This document shows, piece after piece, positions 13,901-28,400 of a stretch of DNA of 64,000 bases. This DNA comes from Stichopus chloronotus (lineage: Eukaryota > Echinodermata > Holothuroidea > Aspidochirotida > Stichopodidae). The translations under genes and the position numbers were made by a program. Each line of letters begins with the position of its first letter. Position 1 is the stretch's first letter. Under the pieces are notes generated by a model that was not told where the DNA came from, did no database searches, and saw only the letters and a list, made by a program, of their open reading frames with translations. The stretch is from the NCBI GenBank assembly GCA_021234535.1, contig CM037840.1:8968643-9032642 (forward strand), read 5' to 3'.

Positions 13901-16900
13901 GAGCGCCACCATTGGTTGGTGTGAGGCCTACAAAATTCTATGGAAAATGGCAATGCATATCAGGTGGTTTGATGTGATACAAGAATCATAATGAATTACC
14001 CATCCTCTTTTATTTTTCTTTCTGTACTTGGCAAATACTTGGGGCTGACCAAATACGGATAGGATTTTTTTTGGGGGGAAAGGGCCGGTGGGGGAGAGGG
14101 CTGGTGGGGGTTGGGAGGGGTAGAGTTTGTCTGCTCGAATTTTGTTTGTTACTAATTAGCCCGTAGAGTACAAGACAATTTGGAGTTTGGCGCAACTGGA
14201 AATGGCGTTCCCCATTGCTCTAGGCTGCATTGAACAACAATGTATGGAAATGGCAATACATATTAAGAGATCTCCCGGGAAACGTCTCATAGAGAGTAGT
14301 TGAAAATCCTGAACGAAATGTCGAAACCAACAACAACAACTTCCGTCGCCGGGTAAGGCAGACGATGAACGTGAATGGAATGTGAACAGAAATTACCAGA
14401 GCAACTCCAAAGGTCTAATGATAAGGGAGGGGACATAGTGTCTATACGTCAGATGCCTATCCAGGGGTTTTCGGCAGGGATAGGGGTCTTGCCTGAGGAC
14501 ATAGATCTTTAGCGGCAAAACTATCTAAGAGTAGGGCCACCGCTGGTCCTTGCACCCCCCCCCCCATCCCCCAGATGGCAGGAAGTGACACTTCCCAGGT
14601 GTCATGGGCTGCATGTACCCTGCATTGAAATAGTGATCTCACGTCTGCGTTTCCTCAATGAGAAAAACATAATTGTATGAAAAATAGAAGTATTTTAGAT
14701 TGCTCTGATCTACAATTACCACGATAATCTGGCCCAACCTCGTGAAATATTTATTCTGTTTTTATATCATAAGTGTGCTAGACTGAGAGATGAAAAATTC
14801 CGAACTGGTATTTCTGATTCTCAGACTATCGTCACTCTGACATTTTTTGGGGAGGGCTGAGATATCCCACCCCCCCCCCCCCCATCTGGTCGCGACGGCC
14901 CTGATCATAGCGATTTACGATCAAAGGCTGCTAAATGTGAAATTCAGCTAAATGGCAGAGCTTTTCTCTAAATGTATTTATTAATACGTGGAATCTACTA
15001 TCTGATGCTAGAGTATGAATGAAAATGTCATTATTTTGCTATTCGATGTGCGAGACTTTTGCCTAAGCTTTAAATATAGATGTAAGTTAACACCAAGTAG
15101 CCTATCTACATTTCTCAACAGTAGCAATGGTGTCAATGGGTATGTTGACTCGTTGACATGTCAAGCATACAAATACATATCTAAAAATCAAGTGACGCAA
15201 CTCTGACATCTTAATTGGTATGGTTATTATATAGTGAAAACAACTTCTATTATAAGACGAAAATGGTGGTTTCAGGGGTGGTTGATTTGGTTGGATTTCT
15301 TCGGCACATTACTCAAACGACTGCTTGAGTGAAAAAAGGGCCCTCTGACTGGTTTTTCTTTTCTCCAACTGAGTGGCAACGCCACTGGGACAGTTTCAGA
15401 GTCTATTAATACCTTATCAGTCAGTTGAATACGTTATCAGGAGGGGATCCACAATTTTATAAAGGATTTGGCGAAGTCTTTACAAAAAAGGCACCGTCAG
15501 TCTGGAGGAGTGAGATGGGGAGGACTGGAGTAGGGACTAGGTAACGGCAGGACTGGCGCTCCACCATTAGTTGTCCGTAGAAGCATAAAAGAAACTTTGG
15601 TCTATCTAGGTGGCCTAGGACTTAGCCTTACAAATAGCCAGTGAGATTTCCGCGTTTGACCAGCTTTCAGCCATTAAGCAATCCCCTGTGTGGAGTGTTT
15701 GCTCTCTTCAATAGTACTTTTGTATCGTTTTTGTTTTCTTTTTTTTCGTTATTATTGACTGAGGGTTAATCACAATTGTTATTGTATTAGGCCCATATGT
15801 ACCCATGTGTTAATTTGCTTCATCATAATGTTTTACAATTGTTGAACCTACTTAAATGCCCTAGCAGCAGCAGGCAGTTTTCTCCAACAGAACCTCAAAC
15901 TGTAATGTTTCTTTCTTCTCCTTCTTTTTTTTTTTGTTACTAATGAGAATTACTGAATGTTTGTTGAGGAATAACAGGTAACCTTTTAATCAATCACAAT
16001 GCAATATTTCAATAAGGGATGGCTAAAGGTTGTAGAATTAAGTAAAACAATCAGATACAGTACGTAGTCTCATTATCTAAAGAAAACTTTAAACTGCATA
16101 AACGCTCCTAAAACAAAAGACTGATAAGGTTCTTCTGTCCTACATCAGTTTGTAGGTCACAGTGTGGACAAGTAACTGCTGAAGGAAACAATTACAAAAA
16201 ATCATTACCAAAATACTTGTGTCACCACTCAATCGAAGATAATTACGCAAAAATTGAATGCGAACACACAACACTTACTAGCGATTACCATCTCGGCCTA
16301 ACACTGAAGTTATGACTTCAGAGGAGTGAAGTACCTATTTGTTTTTTTATTTTTTTTTTATTTTTTATGTGTGACCTTTACTGCATTAGGGAACCTCAGA
16401 CATCGTGCAAGGTAAGTTACAATCATATGGCGTAACCAGACGTAGGTAGGCTTTTTTCAAAGGGTAGTAGGGGACAAACTTTAAAACTTCCCAGGGACAC
16501 ATGATTGTTAGCGTGATTGAAATCAGTGTAGGATGCGAGGGGGCGGGCGGAAGGTAGCTGGGCTGCAGGGTGATATGATGGAATTGATAACCGATTACCA
16601 TCCTGGGAAATGGCCTAATCCCCTCTCTCCTCTTCCCTCTTCATTTGCGTAAGGTGGACTAGATGCAAAACGGTGCTACAGTTTGATGTCAAAATTTGAG
16701 CCAAGTCTCAACGAATTTCTACTTTTTCAGTAAAAACTGTAGTTTATCGGTGTCACTTGGTGATCTGGTGTCAGACAGGGGTGCCGCCAGATTCCCAGAA
16801 TGATGTGGGGAGAGGGGTTCATTGAGTTACAGAGAGAGGGGGCGCTACCATGGGGACGTCAAGGTCACGTGGGTTTGGACACATATACGTATGCATAATG

Positions 16901-19900
16901 TGATAATAATACGCATATATTATATGAATAATCTCTGGTGAAAATATGATTTTCTAAGTACCCCATTCAACCTATTCCCAACTGTGGCGCCGACAATGGT
17001 GTCACAAAACGCAAATTTCAGTACTTTTCATTTTTCTTACCGCAAGGGGGGGGGGGGGAGCAATCCCCGTCTGCTACCCATGCAACTGCGACACTGGTCT
17101 CATGTCATATTTGACAAAGTGTGAAGGGGAGAAAACAGTGCAACGTATTTTATCTCGATTGCTAACGTTTTAGGGTGGGAAGACATTTATGTTAAGAAAA
17201 TGCGATAAGAAAAGTGTACATTTTAATTATTGGGGGATTACTTCATCTCAGTTTGAAATGTTTATTACCATCTACATGCATTCATACACATGCACATTTT
17301 ACGACATTTTTTTAAAACCTTTCTTTAAAACGACATCTTAAAGGCAGATCAATTGTATGGGTCAGGTGAAAAGCCTCTGAAGTGTGAAAACTTTGTGACC
17401 TTTTTGCAAGAGAGGTCGGTTTAGTATATATTCAAAATCGAGGCAGAAGGATTTCTTAGGATCGATTTCTTGAGAGAATACAACTGTCAGGTAGAGGCAC
17501 TAAGTGGACAGTTGATAATTGGGGAGCAAACTGCTAGGCATGGGCAGCATGTGGCGCTATCATGCCTACTTCTGCCGATTGCTGATAATGTTATGATTTC
17601 ACCTGGCTGTGAGGTAGCTGCACAGGGATCCCTGAGAAATATTGAAAGAAACATCCATTGTGGTGGTACTTCCAAGTTTTATTTAAAAGCCTGAACTGAT
17701 TGTAGATCATGCAGTGGTTGGTCCTCCACGTCATTTTTCTCAGTTAGGATACTGAGTCCGACCGATCAACACCAGACAATCGGTGTGTGTACGCGCATGC
17801 GGGTATTTGTATCGTTCGACGCTTACGCGGTGTATTGAAGTACTACATAATTAAGTGACCTGAATATTCAGCACTTTTATCCACAACGAGCAATCTGAAT
17901 CACTGATGAAATATACAGCTCAGCGTACTTCAGGAGAATGGGAATGCAAACGATAGGGATGAGAGCTCCGTGGATTGCCTACTTGTCTTATCTTTTATTG
18001 CGTCATGTATAATTACTATTGAACCAATAAAAGACTTCCCTGAGAACACATTGTTCACGATAATATTACTGTAATGTTAAATCCAGTGAAATTTGCTATT
18101 TTTGAGGAAAAAGTCAATGTTGCCTCCAAATTGGTAGGGGGCCAGCATAGTTTGAGAAGTATTTGAGCATTTCATGCAAAATTTTGCAAGGACTTACCTC
18201 AGAATGTAATATTAAAGGTATGTTACTTTTATAGTAAAGAGTGTGAAATTTACTGATTTTTGAGAAAAAGTAAATCCCCCCAAATTTGTATTTCCAGCAT
18301 ATATCTTGAGAACTATTAGACCAATCAACTAAAAGCTTTGTAAGAAGTTACCTGAGAACACATTGTTCAACATGGTATTAATGTTATGGTAAATCCAGAG
18401 AAATCTCAGTGCTGATATTTGAGAAAGTTAATTTTGCCTCAAAATTTGGATTTCCACCATATCTTGAGCGCTAATTGGGAATTGTACGCAAAATTTTACA
18501 AGACCATTCCTATGAACACAATGATGAAGATATAGTATATCACTTCTACAGTAAACCGGTGAAATTGTATGATTGTTTGGAAACACGAAAATAGAGAGGC
18601 ATCCCGGTCAATAGACGCCACCTCTTTAATCTTAGCCAAAACATCTTGAGCAGAACTGGCCCCTGTGGGTAACGTCTTTGAACATTCCTGCCAAATATGA
18701 AACGATATTTTGAAGTCAAACAATAATTTTAGCAGAACCAGATCCTGCACAGGTAAATAGGAGACTAATGTGCAAATAACCCATTGAGGGATATTCCTAT
18801 ATACTGCCCCTGACTCTAATCACTAAGACTAACCTATATGGGACAACCCAATGTTGTAATTGTGTTATGTAGCGTGATATGCACAGATACTTTTGAGCCG
18901 TTCTTTTCATCGTTACTTGAACCTAAGTTTTGGCACCAGGCTATAGGCTTAAGCTTGCTACCTTAAAGTAGATAGCGATATTACCATTTTATGTTCGGTT
19001 CTTCTGCTTACCACCACTTTATGTTTGAAGAATATTTAGCTCTAATTTTCAATCAGTGCCAGGAACTACAATCTTGGACAAAATTGTTGACACACTTTTG
19101 TCGTACTGTTGTAACCATAGCACTGGATTCTAGGTAAGAGAATAAGATGAAACCCAGCGTCCCTTTCCAAGTGTTGGGCTATAGGAATGAATGCACACTT
19201 TGAACAGTAGTCCAGTAGCCAACATTGAACGGAGAATCCAGATGTCCCAAGGTATTTTGTCCAAGATTATAGGTCCCTGTGACATGTGGTTGCGGTAAAC
19301 TATTACAAATCCCCATGTACATGCCCTGTGTTGAAATCAGTGCATGTTGGCGATGAGATATGCAACTCCGTAGATTGCCCTCTTGTTACTTTAGTAGGAT
19401 AAGCGTATATTGTGTCTATAAATTTATTTTTTGTTCAAAGTATTATGTTCAATGAAAGGAGCTCATACAGCTTGCATACAAGCTGTGTTTGACTCTGACA
19501 GGTGCCGCAACACGCTCGACCCAAGCCCCTCCCGATCTTTCATTAAGCCACTTGAAAATTCAATGTTTAAATTTTTGATAACAAAAGACAGGAGGTTCCG
19601 CTGAAGAGAAAATGCACAAAGAGAAATTGCCTTGCCTCTGACTAAGCCTGTCAATGTTAACTTAAATGTATAAGTGGTTACTCGCTCCGTTACGCATCAC
19701 ACATAATGTAACTCGCCACGGTAACTGTCACACTTAACTCGTTACTTCTTCTTAACCCTGCTTATTCCACAAGTTTCCAGGATGATTATTTCTCTTAATA
19801 AACATGAAATTAGACCATTACTCACTACATCAAAGTACTCAATTTCATGTAGACCAGTCACAAAATCCAAAAATGGTATTTAAACAAATGTCAAAACTTC

Positions 19901-22900
19901 TTTATTTTGTGTAAAATGCATCTTTCTATGAGAAACTTTTAACGAAGTTGTTATTATAATTTGAACATCCAGATATTAACTTTCAGCAGTACGTTTAGCG
20001 TATTTCAATATTTATGTTGGAAGAATAATGTTGCAAGTCTTGTTACGAAAAATACTGTACTCACTTACAGTGATTGTAATTACTTACTAAGTATGTGATC
20101 CGTGTTGTTAAATAGTAAACATTATACTCTTCATATCAATTAACTTAAAAGTCTTATTAAAAATAATGTAATAGATGTTGTAATTCCTAATAGAGATTAA
20201 TAGTACCATTTGGTACGTAACACGTTATTAATGTTGTTAAATATTAAACATCGCTTGTCCTTACAGGGATCTCTCGAACAACAGAATTTCAAACATAATC
20301 CCGATGGCTTTTAACCGATCAATCTTGAGCAACTTGTCTTATCTTTCCATGGCGGAAAATGAACTTGAAGTGGTTCCCAAATACGCCTTTATTGGATTGA
20401 ATGCACTACAAATGTTGTGAGTATTTTATTTGTCTGGTCGTTTCGGTCTCGTAATATGCCACCTTTGTTCCTATTTTGTTACTAAAAGTAGCTCTGATAA
20501 CAATGCTTTTAAAAGTTCTCTCTGTGACCTCGAGTTCTAACAAAATTACTTTTCATTTTTATTCCTTAAATCTTGAATATGTTAGATAACGTGTGACAAA
20601 GAAAACATTACCTTGATATATCGCAAGGAATGAGATGATTGCCTCTTAATCGAAATCAAATTTCTTTTAAAACTGTTGATTACTTACATTGAGTACTGAA
20701 CACAATTGTCGTTTAACATGTTACTGCTTCTTCTTTCAGAGGCATGTTTGGCAATCAAATTCATACCATAGCGGATGAAGCATTTTCAAATGTAAACATA
20801 GATTACGTGTAAGTAGTTGTTTATCACTACTATTATCCTTATCCACTACTAAATTAAATGTTTACATGAAGTTTACCAATTACATTTAGTTTAGAAAATC
20901 CTCTAGAAAGAAACTGCGGTTGCTTTTGTTGCGTTGTCTGTCAATAAGACATTGTGTAAAGATAGAATTGACATATCATGTGAGTGCTGCAGGGGAGTCA
21001 TCATCACAACAAAATACAAGATGATTCGTTTATTCAATTGACAAGACGACACAAATTTTTATAGCAGTTTCTGCAATTTACATCTACTTTTGAACAAACT
21101 CATAATGGCCCTGACGTTCGAAATGACTAACCTATTGAGTTTTAGTTTCCATGTTAGTGACTGTCATGGGTTGTGGCTGTACAAGGTGGGTCTTAGTTCC
21201 AGGTAGGAAGACGCAAGAGGTGTTAGTTGAAAGTTAACACCTAGAAAGGAGTGTCAAGCCAAGTTAAAAGCTTTGCACAACGAATATGACAATATGTGGC
21301 ATTACCGGTGTATTACATATACATATGAAAATTGTTATTTTAGAATATTCTTATAATATGAACCTGTTAATGTCACTATTGGTTTGAAGATACACGCTTT
21401 CTTACAAACAATGACATATATTAATAAAGTCAAGCTGTAAGCTACGTTCACTTACTGGTTGCCACTAGTTCAATCAATTGTAAGATTACTTTAAGTGTAA
21501 TGATAGCAGCTGAGTTCAGTAAATTTAATATTTAAAAATTAAGAGAGAAATAAGCAATGTAAACACAGGGAGCAAATAAGAAGAAGTAATAATTATGATG
21601 ACGCAAATGATGATTTCTTCCTCTATATATTTTATCCCATCCCAATACATGTAATGTACGGGAAGAGATATTGCAGTTGCTTTGGGACATTAAAAGTATT
21701 ATGGCTCTCTCAGTTGTTATAGCAAAGGTTGACATGGTAACATTATGTATGTTTCATATATTCAAAATCACAATTTTCTAACAACAGTCATATTTTATTT
21801 TACATATCGTTAACTTTTACATATTCCCTCTCAATATTCTTCATAAACGCAGTTATCAAACTTCAGAGAATCAACCTTACAACAAAACTAAAACTTCTCA
21901 AATAATCAAACTTTCTAATGTAATTAATTACAGCGTCCCTTTACAAAATTTAATTATAATTCGTTCTAGTTCATTAGCCACATTTCTCCCATAACTCGTT
22001 AAATTCTCTCTCCTCTGACGATAAGAATTTTATTTCTTACAATACAAATAAACCATAGTGTCGATGCAACAGCAATGAAAGGGGAAAAACAACTTTCATT
22101 GAAAAATTTTCCTTGGAGACCTAGAGGTATCACTCCTTTCCGTCCGAAGGCCTGGAGATTTCCTATTGGTTCACAACTCTTGGTTGATGCCTCAAAAATT
22201 ACATTCCAGAACGTTATGTCAGACATATGCCGACATTTCCGGGACTACACCACTTCCCGGTTAACTTTTAACCTCCGGTGTGTCTGTTAGGCAGTTTCTA
22301 TACTGACTCAACAGTCTTCTCAACCCCGGAGATGTTTTCGATAAAAGATACGTAGCGTAATTGTGAACGAAGCATTTCCTTCATATGCAAAGAAAAGAAT
22401 TGCAAGTACCTCTTTTTGGATGCAAATAAAGACCGGCCTAACTAACAGGAATGCTCCTGGTTAGATTCTCCGCCATGTAACACCTCACTAATGTTGTCAC
22501 GCAGAATCTTAAGGCTTGCGCAGCTCAAACGGCAGGCTGACACTCCATTAACCTCCTTTTTATGCCATCAGCACAATATATAGCAAAACTTGGGGCCAGA
22601 AAACATGAAACAAGTAGAACAAAAGTGTGAATGAAGTAATACTGTAAGAGCATGAACGCAAGCGTGTCTATGAAACAGAGTGTGTCAAAAGATATGTGAA
22701 ACGTCAGAAATATACTGCAGATTACAATGAATTATTACAGATTAAATCGCACAGTACATACGTGCAGACAAAAACAATAAGACAGTGCATGTGAAACCCT
22801 CAGCGATTCCTTCTAGGGCAGAGAAACTCAATGGAAGCCTAGTTTTAAATATACTGTAAAAAAAAAAACGAAAGACGAAGAGGACTAACTTACACAGGAC

Positions 22901-25434
22901 AAATGTGTGCGACCTACGTAGATGGCGCAATTACAACGTAATGACTCCATGGTACGTATTGAAATGACATCATTGTAATCCTCTGATTTCCACTACACCT
23001 CTGTATGGTTTGAATATGTTATAAAGTACTGACTTGTAGTTTTAAGATCGTATATGACGAACCGTAAACTAATTTTACGCGCTTACAACTTGTAGTGTAA
23101 TTCTCTCGTCGGTATATGCGAATTTCTAACCACCGGCGGTATACTGCATCCTTGCAGGGAGAGGGGGGGGGGGGGGGGCTACGCCCGCCTGCGACACACC
23201 GGTGGTAAACCATTTCATTACCTAGGGTGGCACGACACCTTCAAACCGCAGACGGACAGACGGCAAAACACATACGTCGGCACCGCTGAAAATTCGACGT
23301 CGGGAATGAAGCGGTTTTCCGCTGCAGATAGGCCGCTGATAGCCCCCGGTGGGCCGTCGGTAGGTTGTACGAATGTGTGTATTTGTTTCACGGCACCACG
23401 GCTTTACATTGTATACTCTGAATGAATATATTTGCTTAGTAACAGCAGACGGTCTAAAATATTTCTAACTGTAATGTTTTTGCATACTGATGAGAATTAC
23501 TGACCGTTTATTGAGGACCTTTTAACCAATGACAGTGCAGGATCTTCATAACGTCTTAGAATTAATGTATTAGAGTAGTCTCAAAGAATTTCATTACCCT
23601 GATTACATCACCATCGTCCTGTTGTCTAAATAACTTGATGACAAAGTTGATCCAGTTTTACGACATAAAGTTTGTAAACAAATGTTGGTTACATAGGGGT
23701 TACTATGCAAGAAGACATTTACCTCAGCTAAATTCCAAAATGATTTCAAAAATGCTGTCACAATACCTTTATTGCGTTTCTTGAGAAAGCATAAATGGTC
23801 ACCAAAAAACCTATCCCTAATCATATCCATTATTTAACTTATATCTGGTATCTTCTCGTTCATACTATGGCCGCAGGTTTTGTTTCTTATGTGACTTTCA
23901 AACGACCATGAGATCTACATGCCTTAAGATAAATTATACAAAAGTTGTAATTTATTATTTTCGTATGCGAAAGTAAAGACTGAATGATGGTTACAAACAA
24001 TAACTCATGTGTTAAAGTGATTGCGTCCGTAGGCAAAAAGTAAAAACATTGAAATTTCATCTCCAAAAGTTTGGTAAGGCTTTTTATTACACCATTCAAA
24101 CAATCTGGGAGAATAAATAGGTTTCAGTTGGTTAATTTTGCCATATGATTCCAATTCTTCTAACATAACGACAAAAAGTGTAGAATACGATAATGTAGTG
24201 GTTGACAGTTTTCATTCAAATCAACGGTGTGCTTCTTTGAGCAAGCCAGTGGGAAGTATATATTAAATATTCAGTTACAACTCAGGATCACTGACGCCGC
24301 GGGCAAGGTTGTGTTCAGTTCGTAGGTTATTTGTAGATACAGTGTTTCATTTCACCAAATACTACAGTTCCCGATAGCTACAAAGGAGTCACGACTTGAG
24401 TAGTATGTTTTTGATACACTAGTGAAACCTGTACTGTTGCATATTCATTATGTAGGCGGCTATCGTAAGAACCGTTAATTTTCAAATATGATTTCTGTTT
24501 TTTACTGTTTTTATGCCAATCCCGTTGCTTTTCGAAGTAGTTACTGTCATTTTCCTTCATTGAAAGACATAGTCCGTTTATGTACACCTCTCGTGTACAT
24601 TTAAAAATAAAGAAAAAGTTAAGATCAAACATAATCTTATCTTTTTGGTTTTTCAGTACACACGTAATCACTTTAAGCGAATTTATATGGCTTTACTTTT
24701 GGTCATACAGATTGCTGTTTCGGAATAACCTCACCAGCATAACCGGAAATCCTTTTGACTACAGTGCAATAAAACAAATGTAAGAAATTAACAAACATTC
24801 AGTCAGTCATTTCTGTAATAAAAATTATGATTCTTTGTCTTTCACCATTTTTTGACCTTGTTTTGTTTACCTTCTTTTTTACCAATCGTAGTTGGTGTTG
24901 CCCTAATCAAATCACAATATGCCTACGCCCTAGGGGGTAAAAAAATTGGTTATTGAAATTCAATCCAGATAAGTGTAATATTATGAGAACTGGGCAAATA
25001 CGTGTAGATTATTATCTCATCGCCCTATAGGGGCTAGATGAGATATTGTAGTCACTTGGCTAGTGGAGCTATATATTGTACTGTGCACCCATGTGAGAAT
25101 GGTTGCCATGGAAACGCTTGGAGTGGATGAGTAGCGACACTCCAGGGGTACCCCATGGTAGAGTGACCATGGGTACAGGAGGGTCCTGTTGGGTGGTATA
25201 AATGAAAACGTGTCCGTGCCAATGTGTGTGCGTGTGCGTGCCCTTGTTTTCGGGTGGGATCGAGGACCGAAACAATAGATTTTAGGTCCTCTGTTGAAAA
25301 TTCAATAGATTTCTCTGGTCCTCTCAAGATTAACAGTAGACAGTCTATTGTTAAGGTTAGGGTTGAGGAAGAAAAAAAAACAAAAGAAAGCACAATGAGG
25401 TCCTCGGAATGAATGGAAAACAAAGCGTGTATGC

Positions 25435-25465
<31 letters not shown>

Positions 25466-28400
25466 CGTCCGGACCTGTCCAAATTGTGGTTTTTCCAGAA
25501 TAGTTTGAAAAGCAAATGAGCGATTAAGTTGAAACTTGGTAGGGTTGTGCATGATGCCAATATGTGCAAGATGTATTAGTTGTACGGTATATCGAGCCAA
25601 ATTTGCTGATTTTTTAGAGAAAAAGTCAATTTTTGCCCCAAAATTGCAATTTCCAGCATGTCTTGAGAAGTACTTGAGCATTTAATGCAAATTTTGCAAA
25701 AACTTACCTGAGAATGAAAAAAATATGTTCGAAGAATCTCAGTGCCAGGATAGGTACTTGGTGACATGTGGTTGCATTAAACTATTACAAATTCCCATGT
25801 GCAGGCCCTGTATTGAAATCAATGTATTCTGGCGATGAAATACGCAACTCCGTGGATTGCCCTCTTGTTATGATTGCAACTTGTCTGATTGTAGTGAAGT
25901 AATGGAACGTTCAAGCAGTGAAAAGGATATTGGAGCAATAATTGACAATTAGCTGTCCTTTGACAAACACATGACGGAAACAAAGAACAAGGCTAACTCG
26001 GTAATGGGTAGAAGCAGAACATTTACATATCTAGATCATTCATAATTCAAGTTACTTTATGTTAGTTTTGTGGGTGTACATATAGACTACGCTAACCAGG
26101 TTTGAAAACCATATTTAATAAAGCCTACCGACCTTATCGAAAATGTGCAACGGACTCACCTGCACGTGGACATCAGGATAAAATTGATAAAGGCGGTCAA
26201 TATTAAACTCACGCAATAATAACTTTGCACACAGACTTGTGTGTATCTGTATATCTGTCTGTGTCTGTCGGTCAGTCAGTTGTTTGGTTCATCGATCGGC
26301 TCGTCGGTCGGTGTGTCTGTCCGTCCGTCCGTTTGTCCGTCGGTCCTTCTGTCCTTCCAATTGAAATCCATACATAATGCCGAACTGATCCATGGATTAT
26401 TGCTGTCTTCATCTATAGCGGACGCAATAATATACAACTTGGCTCCTGCTGCGTTTTTCTTTTTGCATTAATTTTGTATTTCAGACACCTTTATGACAAT
26501 AATATTGTCGAAATTGATGCACAGTCCTTGACGAAGATATCAACTGACACTGTGTTGTAAGTATACAGTAGTAATAAACATTACTGAAGAAAATGCATTA
26601 CTATAGTTTTCTCACCATATTTTAACTTAGATTATCTGAGTTTTAGCTATTACACTTTGAAGAGAAAACAATTCTCAACAACTTCTCACAATCGGTTGCT
26701 ACAAAGCACTTTTTAAGTAATGTTTACATCTAATATGTGGTACTCATATGGGAGTAACATGTAAAACAGGAGAGTGTTTTCAATAACCTAACAATTTTCA
26801 TCTCAAATTTATCTCCAGATATATCAGCTGTGATAATTTGAATGCTATACCCAAAAACCACAATCATGACAAACTGTAAGTAACGGTTATGTCAGCATTG
26901 TAACTTAATTGTTAACCGAAATAAAAACCTTTTAGGCCTACAAGGGATTAATAAAGAGATAAATTCCCTTGCCTAAAATGTCTAAGGATTATCATATTGT
27001 ACACAAATCAAATCCTTTTATGTTTTGTTTATCTTGTTATTAGTTTATGATGTAGACAGACTAAATTTATTTATTAGACGTATACGCCTATTGCTGTTAG
27101 CGCATTATACACTGCAAAAAGTGCTGGGTCATTTCATGCGGCCTATGTAATGGGTCGGTCCTGATTCATTCAAATATGGGTCAGTATTTTCCTCTTCACC
27201 ACGCAGTCGTCTTCCGTTTTTTCACTTGCAAGTCTTGACCAAAGAGAGTCGGTCATTCAGGGACAAAGCGTTCGATTCGATGATTGTAATAACTACGCAG
27301 TTGAAACCGAACCGTTGTTATCTTTCCACGCCGCGTTCGATGTGATCAAAAGTCATTTCACTTATAACATATGTACCGCATAATTATGTACTTGAAGTGC
27401 AGTGAAGGCTAACAACTGTCGTCAAATGTGCATATGTACTGTATTTGTATGTGCTTTGCATGTACCACCGCGCTTTAAAGTACCACCTGTTAGCTGGCAA
27501 CATGCTGCGTAGTCAACTTTGTTGATGAGTATAAACTGCTACAATAGGTAAGTACATACTTGATAGATGCCAGAACAATAGAGTCTCTCTTGTTTAGGGG
27601 AAACGTTTAAAGATTTGTATGAACATATGTTGTGAATTTGAAGCGGTCATGAGCATTGCTAAAAGGTTTAATGACTGCAGCTAGGTTTCTTTGTAAAAAC
27701 AGAGCCTTTTTCTGTGTACTACCCGGCGTCCTAGTAACGTAAGACTTTAATGTTATGCTCTAATGAATGACATTGTTATTCTGGGATAAACTGATGAAGC
27801 CCCAAGGTACGTCTTTAGCCTAGGCCAGGCACGATCAATTATATTGTCAATACAGAATAAGCTTCGGGGCCATGTTATACCACAGAGAAGCCGTATTTCG
27901 GCTGCAAAAGTCACAGAAGGTTTCGTGCACACACGATACTTTTAAATTGAACAACCCATATCACAGATCAATTTTTAATCACTAAGCCTGGGCCTAAACT
28001 GTTAATGTCAAATCAGCAATAATGGTGTCGATGCAGTCCTTAATTAGGAGAAGGCTTAACTTATGACGTTAGGCCAAACATTTAATGTTTTAGAATAGGC
28101 TTAGAATACTTATATAGACCTAACGATAGGGCCTAGCCTATCATTGAGTGGGCTATCAAGTGAACGGGAAATTAAGACATTTAATGTGAGGGGTATACCA
28201 TAGCCTAGGACGTCTTTTTACATACAGGCTAGGGTAACTGATGACCTAACGAAGTCTATGCCTAGTTCCCATGTACACGTTGTTTCCTGAGGTAACATTA
28301 GGCCCAAGCGATTGCAATAAAAAAGTTTGACCGCAGATGATCCCTTAGTGATCCTGCCTCTGTGTGCGTTACTGCAGTGGCTGTTGCTTCGCTACATACG

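Larger units (their letters stand above)
13065..17999. other. Intron with dispersed repeats and G/C homopolymers
   Basis: No exon with LRR coding and splice signals was found here. It holds two copies of a dispersed repeat (13660-13930, 15330-15590) and several G or C runs of 11 to 15 bases (13263, 13859, 14555, 14870, 17046). Short open frames in this stretch show no known domain. Confidence 0.5.

Noticed and set aside
22075..22290. 71-codon plus-strand frame overlapping a 75-codon antisense frame
   Set aside because: Both are short and unrecognised; there are no LRR or Cys patterns and no matching phase-2 splice sites.
25052..25681. 209-codon minus-strand open frame with a His-Thr repeat
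   Set aside because: The repeat comes from a GT microsatellite and the frame lies inside a dispersed repeat; no domain and no splice context.
26241..26471. Plus-strand frame rich in Ser/Val/Cys
   Set aside because: It is the translation of a TCTG/GTCC low-complexity tract.
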